5,673 nucleotides of DNA from Xanthobacteraceae bacterium (lineage in GTDB: Bacteria > Pseudomonadota > Alphaproteobacteria > Rhizobiales > Xanthobacteraceae). Below, one piece after another: positions 1-5,575 of this stretch. Within the stretch, counting starts at the first letter, position 1. Every line of letters starts with the position of its first letter. The notes beneath the pieces are model-generated. The model saw only the letters and a program-made list of their open reading frames with translations. It ran no database searches and was not told where the DNA came from. The stretch covers positions 1 to 5,673 of the forward strand of contig JASHVC010000253.1 of assembly GCA_030039655.1 (NCBI GenBank), in the 5' to 3' direction. Both the position numbers and the translations under genes were made by a program.

Positions 1-375
1 GGCGCCCAAGACCCCGAGAAGATCCGCGAGAGCTTCCGTCAGTTTGTCCGCTCGCAGCTGCCTGGCGATTGCCAGGTCGAGTTTGGCAACTTCACCAGCG
101 CTCCAGCGTTCGATGTCGCATTCGACAATCCGGCACTCACCAAGGCGCGAACTGCGCTCGCCGAGGAGTGGGGCAAAAAAGCCGTGACCATTGGCGCCGG
201 CGGCTCAATCCCGATCGTCGGCGATTTCAAGAGCGTGCTCGGCATGGACACGCTCATGGTCGGCTTCGCGCTCGACGATGACCGCGTGCATTCACCTAAC
301 GAAAAATTCGATCTGAAGTGCTTCCACAAAGGGATCCGCAGCTGGGCGCGGATACTGGCTGCTTTGGCCGCGTAG
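1..375 (+). CDS. M20-family metallopeptidase, C-terminal part (5' end outside window)
   Basis: The reading frame is open from base 1 and ends at TAG 373-375, giving the last 124 residues of a larger protein. The fragment resembles the end of M20 di-zinc hydrolases (ArgE/DapE/CPG2/carnosinase-like dipeptidases), which cleave amide or peptide bonds of small acylated amino acids or dipeptides in the cytoplasm. Seen directly: the glycine-rich segment AGGSIPIVGDF near residues 65-75, then GFALDDDRVHSPNEKF at about 88-103. The His at residue 97 in HSPNE matches the last metal-binding histidine of the family, and the closing FHKGIRSWARIL helix is typical of the C-terminus. The N-terminal metal ligands (HxD and EE motifs) lie outside the window, so the exact substrate class (dipeptidase, deacetylase or carboxypeptidase) cannot be decided. 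It converges on the dioxygenase gene, with 17 bp between stops. Family assignment is firm; substrate is unknown. Confidence 0.88.
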   Translation, partial: GAQDPEKIRESFRQFVRSQLPGDCQVEFGNFTSAPAFDVAFDNPALTKARTALAEEWGKKAVTIGAGGSIPIVGDFKSVLGMDTLMVGFALDDDRVHSPNEKFDLKCFHKGIRSWARILAALAA

Positions 376-377
376 TT

Positions 378-391
378 GCCGCGAAGGCGGC
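378..391. terminator. GC-rich hairpin between convergent stops
   Basis: The arms GCCGC (378-382) and GCGGC (387-391) pair perfectly around the 4-nt loop GAAG. The hairpin fills almost the whole 17-bp gap between the peptidase stop (373-375) and the dioxygenase stop (393-395 on the other strand). The location suggests a shared bidirectional transcription end. The stem is short and neither side has a clear T-run, so this is a weak intrinsic terminator at best. Confidence 0.35.
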
Positions 392-392
392 T

Positions 393-1247
393 TCAGTAAA
401 CCCTATCCCCCGACACGGTGTAACGGCGCAACAAGCGCCGCTCTTTGTCGGAGAAGTCCGTACGCGCGTGCAGCGTGCAGCGGTTGTCCCAGAGCACCAG
501 GTCGCCAACGCGCCAGTGGTGAGCGTAAATGAAGCGATCCTGCTCGATGTGATCAAACAATTTGTTGAGCAGCGCGCCGCCTTCTCCCTCATCCATTCCG
601 TCGACGGTGAATGTCATGAGGCGATTGACATAGAGCGCCTTGCGCTTGGTGTCCGGGTGGGTGCGCACGATGGGCTGTATGAAATGGGGATGCGCGGCGA
701 AATCGACCTTCGATCCGTTCACCGTGCGCGTAGTCGAGTCATACAGATACGCGTTGAGTGCCTTGCGGCCATCCACGCGCGCCTTGAGCTCGGAGGGTAG
801 CTCCTCGTAAGCCTTGTACATATTGAGGAACAGGGTGTCGCCGCCCTCGGATGGCACCTCGAGGGCATACAGGAACGTGCCGGTGGCCGGCTTCTCCAGG
901 TAGCACTGATCGGAGTGGAAGTGCATTTCGCCATCTGGCAACGAGCCGATCAGCTTGCCATTCTCGCGGATGTTCGACACCAGCATGGTCAATTGCGGAT
1001 ATTTGGTGTGCCCGGCTTCGTTGATCGCTTCGGGCGGCCGCGTGCGTTTCTGCAATTCGCCGAACCGTTGAGCGAAGCGGATTTGATCATCCTCGGACAG
1101 CGACTGGTCGCGGAACAGAATGATGAGATGCTTGTGCCAGGCGTCGAGGATCTCGGCGAAGGTCGCAGCCGACAAATCCTGGCGCAGATCGACGCCGGCG
1201 ATCTCTGCGCCCAGCGCGGGCGACAACGGCTTCACCACGACCGGCAT
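393..1247 (-). CDS. TauD/TfdA-family Fe(II)/2-oxoglutarate-dependent dioxygenase
   Basis: This is a complete 284-residue protein, a usual length for the family. These cytoplasmic enzymes couple decarboxylation of 2-oxoglutarate to hydroxylation of a substrate, which often cleaves sulfonates, aryloxyacetates or related carboxylates. The double-stranded beta-helix signatures are visible: the HxD iron-binding pair H111/D113 in FHSDQ, the distal iron ligand H260 in WDNRCTLHAR, and arginines R271 and R275 in the following RRLLRRYTV segment. R271 and R275 have the spacing from the distal His that the 2-oxoglutarate/substrate-binding arginines have in TauD. The active-site residues are therefore intact. 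The ATG at 1245-1247 is supported by a strong GGAGG seven bases upstream. The gene follows the SixA-like phosphatase on the same strand after 31 bp with no evident terminator, so co-transcription is plausible. TauD itself prefers taurine and TfdA 2,4-D, but the substrate here cannot be read from sequence; alpha-ketoglutarate-dependent sulfonate, sulfate-ester or carboxylate oxidation are all possible. Confidence 0.93.
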   Translation of the reverse strand: MPVVVKPLSPALGAEIAGVDLRQDLSAATFAEILDAWHKHLIILFRDQSLSEDDQIRFAQRFGELQKRTRPPEAINEAGHTKYPQLTMLVSNIRENGKLIGSLPDGEMHFHSDQCYLEKPATGTFLYALEVPSEGGDTLFLNMYKAYEELPSELKARVDGRKALNAYLYDSTTRTVNGSKVDFAAHPHFIQPIVRTHPDTKRKALYVNRLMTFTVDGMDEGEGGALLNKLFDHIEQDRFIYAHHWRVGDLVLWDNRCTLHARTDFSDKERRLLRRYTVSGDRVY

Positions 1248-1254
1248 GACGTGA

Positions 1255-1259
1255 CCTCC
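1255..1259 (-). promoter_or_regulatory. Ribosome binding site of the dioxygenase gene
   Basis: GGAGG on the minus strand lies seven bases before the ATG at 1247. It is the strongest Shine-Dalgarno match in the window and fixes the start of the dioxygenase. It sits inside the 31-bp gap after the phosphatase stop, which fits translation from a shared message. Confidence 0.75.
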
Positions 1260-1278
1260 ATTTCACTTTTCTTCGAAT

Positions 1279-1803
1279 TCATTCTGTGTCGGCCCCAATG
1301 AGTCTCGGGCTAACGAAACGCTCCAGGCGGCCCGAGTGGGAATGGAGGTGGGACCAATCGTCGAAGGCCAGATCGACGACGACCAGCCCCGACGTGGGCA
1401 GCCCTTCCGCGATCCGCTCGCGGGCCTCCACATCCCCCGAGGCGATCAGTTGGATAGCAAGGTCGTGGAGGCCGGGGTTATGACCGACCAGCACCAGGGA
1501 TTTTGCCCTTTCGGTTCCGGCCAGCACATCCATCAGCCTTTGTGGATCGGCGTTGTAGATACGCTCCTCGTTCACGGTCTTCGGGGTTTTGGCAAAGCAG
1601 TCCGCCAGGAGAGCCCAGCTCTCCTGGGCACGGGTTGCCGGCGACACCAGGGCAAGGTCCGGTTCCAGGCCGTGATGCGCCATGTAGGCGCCGATAAGGG
1701 AGGCGTCGTTGCGGCCGCGCTTAGTGAGCTTGCGGTCGCGATCTCGCTCACCCGGCTGGGCCCGTTCGGTCTTGGCGTGGCGCAGCAGCATAAGACGGCG
1801 CAT
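1279..1803 (-). CDS. SixA-like histidine phosphatase family protein
   Basis: This is a complete 174-residue protein of the branch-1 histidine phosphatase (phosphoglycerate-mutase-like) superfamily, SixA subgroup. Seen directly: the N-terminal RHG-type motif as LLRHAKTE with nucleophile H9 and R8, a further phosphate-pocket arginine in SPATRAQES (R58), the ERIYNA segment that usually carries the acid residue (around 79-80), and the second catalytic histidine H108 in LVGHNPGL. The catalytic set is complete, so the protein should be active. In E. coli, SixA removes phosphate from histidine phosphotransfer proteins (ArcB HPt domain, NPr); whether this homolog does the same is unknown. There is no signal peptide, so it is probably cytoplasmic. 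The ATG at 1803 places MRRLMLLRHAK at the N-terminus. A second ATG at 1791 (residue 5) is possible, and neither has a convincing Shine-Dalgarno. It starts divergently from the FAD oxidoreductase across 63 bp, and the dioxygenase gene follows it. Confidence 0.92.
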   Translation of the reverse strand: MRRLMLLRHAKTERAQPGERDRDRKLTKRGRNDASLIGAYMAHHGLEPDLALVSPATRAQESWALLADCFAKTPKTVNEERIYNADPQRLMDVLAGTERAKSLVLVGHNPGLHDLAIQLIASGDVEARERIAEGLPTSGLVVVDLAFDDWSHLHSHSGRLERFVSPRLIGADTE

Positions 1804-1866
1804 AGCGGCAAATGTCGCTTTCTGGGGCCGATAAGTCTAGCATGCCGGGGTAGAGTGGGACGGGCG
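1804..1866. other. Divergent intergenic region between phosphatase and FAD oxidoreductase
   Basis: This 63-bp gap must hold the start signals for both divergent genes. I see no good -35/-10 pair on either strand. On the plus strand a G-rich stretch (GTGGGACGGG, 1855-1864) just before the oxidoreductase ATG is a weak Shine-Dalgarno substitute. The promoters may therefore lie partly inside the coding regions or be of a non-sigma-70 type. Confidence 0.4.
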
Positions 1867-3348
1867 ATGAGTGATTCTGAGACTGCGCCCTACGGGCAGA
1901 GTTGGTACGCTGCCACCAAGGTGGAAGCGCCGCCGCGACCATCGCTCGCGTCGGATCTCGACGTCGATGTGTGCGTGATCGGCGGCGGGCTCGCGGGGCT
2001 CACCGTTGCTCGCGAGATTTCCCGCAGCGGCTGGTCGGTCGTGCTGCTGGAAGCCGGGCACATCGCCGGCGCAGCGTCCGGGCGCAACACCGGCTTCGTG
2101 CTTCCCGGCTTTGCCGCCGCACCCGAGACGCTGATTGCCCGGGTCGGCTTTGAGCGCGCCAAGGACCTTTGGTCGTTGTCCCAGGCCGGGCTCGACTATG
2201 TGCGCAGCACCATCCAAGGCGTTCCTGGCATCGACGCGGAGAATGGGTGGCTCCACGTCTCCAAGGTCGACAACCGCGACGAACTCCTGCTCGATACGGA
2301 ACTGCTCAGGTCGTTAGGCTGCGAGGTCGAGAATTGGCCCGTTGAGCGCGTACGCGCGGTCCTGCGCAGCGAGCGTTACTTTGGGGCCATCCACTTCCCG
2401 CAGGCGTTCACAATCCATCCGCTCAACTACGCGCTGGCGTTGGCTGCGGCGGCCGAGCGCGACGGCGCCCGCATTTTCGAGAATACGCCGGCGCTGTCGA
2501 TCGATCCCGTGGGGGTGCGCAAGCGGATCGTGACGCCGGACGCACGGCTGCGCGCCAATCAAGTCGTGCTGGCCGGAAACACACAGCTCAAGGGACTGAT
2601 GCCGCGGGTGGCGGCGACGCTCATTCCCATCACCACATACGTGATCACCACCGTGCCGCTCGGCAACGGTCTTGCCGATGTAGTCCGATATCGCGGCGGC
2701 GTCAGCGACAGCAATCTTGCCGACAATCACTATCGCATCGTCGGCGGTGACCGGCTGATGTGGTCGGGTCGCGCAACCGTATGGCAGCGTAATGCCCGCA
2801 ACTACGTGGAGGCACTTACCGCCGATGTCGAGAAAACCTATCCGCAGCTCAGCAAGGTCGCGGTCGACTATGCGTGGGCGGGCACTCTAGGCAACACGGT
2901 GCACCGCATGCCGCAGATCGGCGAACTCGGTCCAGGCGTCTGGATGGCGAGCGGCTTCGGCGGTCACGGCCTGAATACCACCGCGATGGCCGGCAACTTG
3001 ATTGCCCGTGCCGTCGTCGGTGGCGATCACACGTGGCGGCTATTCACGCCCTTTGAGTTGGTCTGGGCCGGGGGCATCTTTGGTCGCGCCGCCACGCAGA
3101 TGCGGGTCTGGATTAAACGGGCGCGCGACGGCTACGCGGAGCGCCGTGCGCGCGCACGAGACCTTGCTCAACGCCGACCTTACGCCGAGTTAGGAAGCCC
3201 AGCACTTCCTCCTCAGGATGCGACGACGTCTGAATCAATTGCGCCCGGCAATTCTGCAACGGATGAAGCCCCTGCGCAGGAGCTGTCAGTGCCGTCGGCG
3301 CGGCCCGCCGCCTCACCGCCGCCGCAGAGGCGGCGTGAGCGCGCTTGA
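1867..3348 (+). CDS. FAD-dependent oxidoreductase, DAO family (PuuB-like)
   Basis: This is a 493-residue flavoprotein of the D-amino-acid oxidase superfamily, resembling gamma-glutamylputrescine oxidase/glycine oxidase-type amine oxidases. Such enzymes oxidise amino acids or amines and pass electrons to oxygen or a carrier. Visible features are an N-terminal SWYAAT segment like the SYYAAS of PuuB, the FAD-binding Rossmann motif VIGGGLAGL (glycines 39, 41, 44) ending in the ribose-binding acid E62, and the SGRNTGFV loop at 71-78. Near the C-terminus YAWAGTLGN is followed by GFGGHGLNTTAMAG (363-376), which closes the FAD pocket. The frame stays open upstream to 1336, but that stretch is antisense to the phosphatase. 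The ATG at 1867 places the start at the expected distance from the Rossmann motif. After residue about 440 comes an Ala/Pro/Ser-rich tail ending in PPPQRRRERA that I would not expect from the core family. A hydrophobic, aromatic stretch before the tail (about 393-410) might touch the membrane. The substrate is unknown. Confidence 0.9.
   Translation: MSDSETAPYGQSWYAATKVEAPPRPSLASDLDVDVCVIGGGLAGLTVAREISRSGWSVVLLEAGHIAGAASGRNTGFVLPGFAAAPETLIARVGFERAKDLWSLSQAGLDYVRSTIQGVPGIDAENGWLHVSKVDNRDELLLDTELLRSLGCEVENWPVERVRAVLRSERYFGAIHFPQAFTIHPLNYALALAAAAERDGARIFENTPALSIDPVGVRKRIVTPDARLRANQVVLAGNTQLKGLMPRVAATLIPITTYVITTVPLGNGLADVVRYRGGVSDSNLADNHYRIVGGDRLMWSGRATVWQRNARNYVEALTADVEKTYPQLSKVAVDYAWAGTLGNTVHRMPQIGELGPGVWMASGFGGHGLNTTAMAGNLIARAVVGGDHTWRLFTPFELVWAGGIFGRAATQMRVWIKRARDGYAERRARARDLAQRRPYAELGSPALPPQDATTSESIAPGNSATDEAPAQELSVPSARPAASPPPQRRRERA
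3312..3339 (+). repeat. Inverted repeat at the 3' end of the oxidoreductase gene
   Basis: CTCAC (3312-3316), a one-base bulge C, then GCCGCC (3318-3323) pair with GGCGGC (3329-3334) and GTGAG (3335-3339) around the loop GCAGA. All 11 pairs are Watson-Crick. It lies within codons for the Pro/Arg-rich end of the protein. Its outer arm shares TGAG with the next hairpin, so the two cannot both form in full. Confidence 0.5.
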
Positions 3349-3373
3349 AGCAGCTCAAACGCGCTCAGATTTT
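3336..3373. terminator. Two-tier hairpin terminator shared by convergent genes
   Basis: The outer arms TGAGCGCG (3336-3343) and CGCGCTCA (3360-3367) pair perfectly over 8 bp. After a C/A mismatch, the inner arms TTGA (3345-3348) and TCAA (3355-3358) add 4 bp around the loop AGCAGC. On the plus strand GATTTTC follows (T-run 3370-3373), as expected of an intrinsic terminator for the oxidoreductase. The oxidoreductase stop TGA (3346-3348) forms part of the inner stem. The opposing solute-binding gene's stop (TGA, 3365-3367 on the minus strand) forms part of the outer stem. No T-run follows on the minus strand, so it may terminate less well in that direction. Confidence 0.6.
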
Positions 3374-4345
3374 CTCGAAGTGGATTTCGTCGGCGACCGT
3401 GGTCCAGGTCGCGATGTCGTCGGCGAGCCGCTTCTTGAACTGCTCAGGGGTTGACGGGGCCGGCTCGTTGCCGAAGGCGTGCAAGCGCTCGATTGTCGCG
3501 GGCTCCTTGAGCAAGCGAACAACCTCGGTGTTGAGTCGCTGGACGATCGCGTTGGGAAGGCCGGCTGGCGCGACCAGGCCCTGCCACGCGCGGACATCGA
3601 AACCGGGAACGCCGCTTTCGGCTACGGTCGGTGTCTGCGGTAAGGCGAAGTAGTGGTCTGCGCTCGAAACGGCCAAGGCGTTGAGCTTGCCGCTGCGCAC
3701 GAATTCGACAAGAGTTGCCGGTGGATCCATCATGAAATCGAGCCGGCCGGCAATTAGCTCCGCGGAAGCGGGCGCGCTACCGCGATAGGGAACGTGCTGC
3801 ACCTTGATGTTGGTCTTGAGCGCGAACAGCTCGATGGCGAGGTGCGGACCCGAGCCCACTCCAGGCGAACCATAGAGTAACGGCGTCGGCCGCGTCTTCG
3901 CGGCGCCGATCAATTCGGCAACGCTTTTGATGCCGCTCGCTGCATTCGTGCACATGAGGTAGGGATATTCCGACAACAGCGAGATCGTGGTGAAATCGTC
4001 CACCGAGCGATACGGCAGGTGCGCAAAGGTGGCCGCCGCGCTGGCGTGTCCGGATGGGATCACCTCCAGCGTATAGCCATCGGGCGCCGCGCGCGCGACA
4101 AAGGCGGCGGCGGTGGTGCCGGAAGCTCCCGGCCGCGGCTCGACGATGACCGGTTGGCCGAGCGCTTTTTGCAGACCGTCGGCGATGAGGCGGGCGACGA
4201 CGTCCGATGGGCCGCCGGCCGGAAAGCCGTGGATGATCGTGATCGTGCGAGACGGCCATTCCTGCGCGTGCGCGTGGCGCGCGGCGAGGCCGGCAACACC
4301 GGCGAGCCCGCCCACTACGGCCCGGCGCGAGAGTTTCTTTGTCAT
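3365..4345 (-). CDS. Bug/TctC-family tripartite tricarboxylate transporter solute-binding protein
   Basis: This is a complete 326-residue periplasmic solute-binding protein, the typical length for the Bug family, which captures carboxylates and related small molecules for TTT transporters. The N-terminus has paired arginines (SRRAVVGG, R7/R8), a hydrophobic core, and a likely cleavage site after AHA (residue 27), which suggests Tat or Sec export. Family hallmarks in order: FPAGGPSDVVARL (41-53), PGASGTTAA (72-80) with APDGYTL (87-92), YGSPGVGSGPHLAIELF (158-174), VPYRGSAPASAELIAGRLDF (185-204), and a C-terminal alpha/beta lobe. The frame is open up to 4744, but the upstream part overlaps the ATPase gene. 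The ATG at 4345 starts the signal peptide and has AGAGG seven bases upstream. No TctA/TctB membrane subunits occur here, so it is an orphan binding protein, which is common in bacteria rich in Bug proteins. The ligand cannot be predicted. Confidence 0.93.
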   Translation of the reverse strand: MTKKLSRRAVVGGLAGVAGLAARHAHAQEWPSRTITIIHGFPAGGPSDVVARLIADGLQKALGQPVIVEPRPGASGTTAAAFVARAAPDGYTLEVIPSGHASAAATFAHLPYRSVDDFTTISLLSEYPYLMCTNAASGIKSVAELIGAAKTRPTPLLYGSPGVGSGPHLAIELFALKTNIKVQHVPYRGSAPASAELIAGRLDFMMDPPATLVEFVRSGKLNALAVSSADHYFALPQTPTVAESGVPGFDVRAWQGLVAPAGLPNAIVQRLNTEVVRLLKEPATIERLHAFGNEPAPSTPEQFKKRLADDIATWTTVADEIHFEKI

Positions 4346-4352
4346 GGCGTTG

Positions 4353-4357
4353 CCTCT
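4353..4357 (-). promoter_or_regulatory. Ribosome binding site of the Bug protein gene
   Basis: AGAGG on the minus strand lies seven bases before the ATG at 4345. It decides the start: the frame continues open upstream for 133 codons, but only this ATG pairs a good Shine-Dalgarno with a signal peptide. Confidence 0.65.
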
Positions 4358-4373
4358 GAAGGTGTTGTCGTTG

Positions 4374-4392
4374 CAGCGCGGATTTTGCGCTG
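4374..4392 (-). repeat. Hairpin between the ATPase and Bug genes
   Basis: CAGCGC (4374-4379) and GCGCTG (4387-4392) form a perfect 6-bp inverted repeat with a 7-nt loop in the 65-bp gap. In minus-strand RNA it would fold 18 nt after the ATPase stop and 28 nt before the Bug start codon. No T-run follows in that direction, so it may be a processing or stability element, or a weak partial terminator. Confidence 0.35.
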
Positions 4393-4410
4393 ACCACCCG
4401 GTCGAGGCAA

Positions 4411-5256
4411 TCACCGCCCTTCGCGTCGCGCCATGAATGCCAGCCGCTCGAACAGATGCACGTCCTGCTCGTTTTTCAGCAGCGCTCCGTGCAGCGGCGG
4501 GATCAGCCGTTTGGGGTCGCGCTCCCGCAATGTTTCCGGAGAAATGTCTTCGACCATGAGTAGCTTGAGCCAATCCAGGAGTTCGGAGGTCGAGGGCTTC
4601 TTTTTGACGCCAGGCACCTCGCGGATCTCGTAGAACAGCTTCAGGGCCTCGCCCACCAGTCGTTGTTTGATGCCCGGAAAGTGCACCTCGATGATCGCGC
4701 GCATGGTGTCGGCGTCGGGAAAGCGGATGTAGTGAAAGAAGCATCGGCGCAGGAACGCGTCCGGAAGCTCTTTTTCGTTGTTGGACGTGATGACCACGAT
4801 GGGCCGCCGCCGGGCATGGACCGTTTCTCCCGTCTCGTAGACGAAGAACTCCATTCGATCGAGTTCCTGTAAGAGATCGTTGGGAAATTCGATGTCGGCC
4901 TTATCGATCTCGTCGATCAGCAGCACCGGCCGCTCGTCGGAGGCGAAGGCGTCCCACAGCTTGCCGCGCTTGATGTAGTTGCGGATGTCCTTGACGCGCT
5001 GATCGCCTAGTTGGCTGTCGCGCAGCCTGGTCACCGCGTCATACTCATAGAGGCCCTGCAGCGCCTTGGTGGTCGATTTGATGTGCCACTCGATGAGCGG
5101 CGCGCCGAGCGCTTTGGCGATCTCGATAGCAAGGACGGTCTTGCCGGTGCCGGGTTCGCCCTTGACCAGCAGCGGCCGCTCCAGCGCAATCGCCGCATTG
5201 ACTGCCACCTTAAGGTCGTCCGTGGCCACATAGGCGCTAGTCCCCTCGAAGCGCAT
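4411..5256 (-). CDS. MoxR-type AAA+ ATPase
   Basis: This is a complete AAA+ protein of 281 residues, short and single-domain as is usual for MoxR-like ATPases. These act as chaperones that use ATP to assemble or activate partner complexes, often with a von Willebrand factor A (VWA) protein. Motifs from the preferred start: Walker A GEPGTGKT (33-40), Walker B VLLIDEID with D115/E116, sensor-1 region ITSNNEKELP (N159/N160), and a putative arginine finger in AFLRRCFF (R170/R171). A helical lid-type C-terminal region follows. All ATPase residues are present. There are two ATGs, at 5262 and 5256. AAAGGA sits five bases before the second and overlaps the first, and MRFEGTSAYVATDDL is the familiar N-terminus, so I choose 5256. 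The next gene on the strand encodes a Bug protein rather than the expected VWA/CoxE-like partner. CoxD-like or other MoxR subfamily membership is not resolved, and the client is unknown. Confidence 0.93.
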   Translation of the reverse strand: MRFEGTSAYVATDDLKVAVNAAIALERPLLVKGEPGTGKTVLAIEIAKALGAPLIEWHIKSTTKALQGLYEYDAVTRLRDSQLGDQRVKDIRNYIKRGKLWDAFASDERPVLLIDEIDKADIEFPNDLLQELDRMEFFVYETGETVHARRRPIVVITSNNEKELPDAFLRRCFFHYIRFPDADTMRAIIEVHFPGIKQRLVGEALKLFYEIREVPGVKKKPSTSELLDWLKLLMVEDISPETLRERDPKRLIPPLHGALLKNEQDVHLFERLAFMARREGR

Positions 5257-5261
5257 GAGCA

Positions 5262-5267
5262 TCCTTT
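5262..5267 (-). promoter_or_regulatory. Ribosome binding site that decides the ATPase start
   Basis: AAAGGA on the minus strand ends five bases before the ATG at 5256. The alternative ATG at 5262 overlaps this motif and so cannot use it, which favours the protein two residues shorter. Confidence 0.6.
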
Positions 5268-5306
5268 GGTTGGGTCTTGAGCTTAGTCTTGGGTTGATCT
5301 TGGAAA

Positions 5307-5336
5307 ATTAAAACATGTGGCGCTCGCCACTCACAA
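5307..5336 (-). promoter_or_regulatory. Candidate promoter of the ATPase gene with a dyad in its spacer
   Basis: On the minus strand TTGTGA (5331-5336, 4 of 6 to the sigma-70 -35 consensus) is followed after 18 bp by TTTAAT (5307-5312, 5 of 6 to the -10 consensus). The predicted transcription start falls about 40-45 bp before the ATG at 5256. The spacer contains the perfect inverted repeat GTGGCG-CT-CGCCAC (5317-5330), a possible operator. This is assigned by consensus matching only. Confidence 0.4.
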
Positions 5337-5432
5337 GCGGCCGGACAGAGGTGCCGATCGCCCTGGAATTGCATGACGGTAAACGCACCCGGCGGCGTTC
5401 GGCTTTGCCGACCTTTTCTATCGTAAGCCTTT

Positions 5433-5452
5433 GAGTTATTTAATGATTACTC
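5433..5452. promoter_or_regulatory. Imperfect dyad in AT-rich intergenic core
   Basis: GAGTTATT (5433-5440) and GATTACTC (5445-5452) form an inverted repeat matching at 6 of 8 positions around TAAT. Size and position, between two divergent candidate promoters, would suit a dimeric regulator. I do not recognise it as a known box (it does not fit the FixK/FNR pattern), and chance similarity in AT-rich DNA is possible. Confidence 0.2.
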
Positions 5453-5546
5453 TCTGATGTGCAATTATGGCAATTGCGGCCAGCGTGTAGTTTGACGTGT
5501 TTGCAACGCAGCGGACGATTTTCTGGTATCCGGTGCCATCATTTTA

Positions 5547-5575
5547 TTGTCTCTGTCACGGACCCTGGATATATA
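5547..5575 (+). promoter_or_regulatory. Candidate promoter of the right-edge gene
   Basis: TTGTCT (5547-5552, 4 of 6 to the -35 consensus) is followed after 17 bp by TATATA (5570-5575, 4 of 6 to the -10). It would start transcription near 5582, leaving a GC-rich leader of about 46 nt before the ATG at 5629. A second, weaker option is TTGACG at 5492-5497, which has no good -10 at the proper distance. Confidence 0.4.

Noticed and set aside
338..357. Inverted repeat ATCCGC/GCGGAT near the end of the peptidase gene.
   Set aside because: It lies inside conserved coding sequence (the closing GIRSWARIL region), before the stop, with no T-run. It is explained by codons.
318..800. A 160-codon plus-strand open frame opposite the dioxygenase.
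   Set aside because: The minus-strand dioxygenase has an intact active site over the same bases. The plus-strand frame is a GC-driven shadow without recognisable motifs, and it begins inside the peptidase gene.
1336..1866. A 177-codon upstream extension of the FAD oxidoreductase frame, which would give a 670-residue protein.
   Set aside because: It is antisense to the complete SixA-like phosphatase and has no domain resemblance. The Rossmann motif is correctly placed from the ATG at 1867.
2314..2730. A 138-codon minus-strand open frame within the oxidoreductase, and similar antisense frames at 1837-2256 and 4019-4393.
   Set aside because: All lie wholly or mostly opposite well-supported genes, show no motif or ribosome site, and are expected in DNA with high G/C at third positions.
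4346..4744. A 133-codon upstream extension of the Bug protein frame.
   Set aside because: It overlaps the ATPase gene in another frame and would bury the signal peptide. The ATG at 4345 has a good ribosome site.
5399..5417. Stem TCGGC/GCCGA followed by TTTT, as a terminator.
   Set aside because: The stem is only 5 bp and no plus-strand gene within the window reads into it. It is mentioned under the intergenic region but not called as a terminator.
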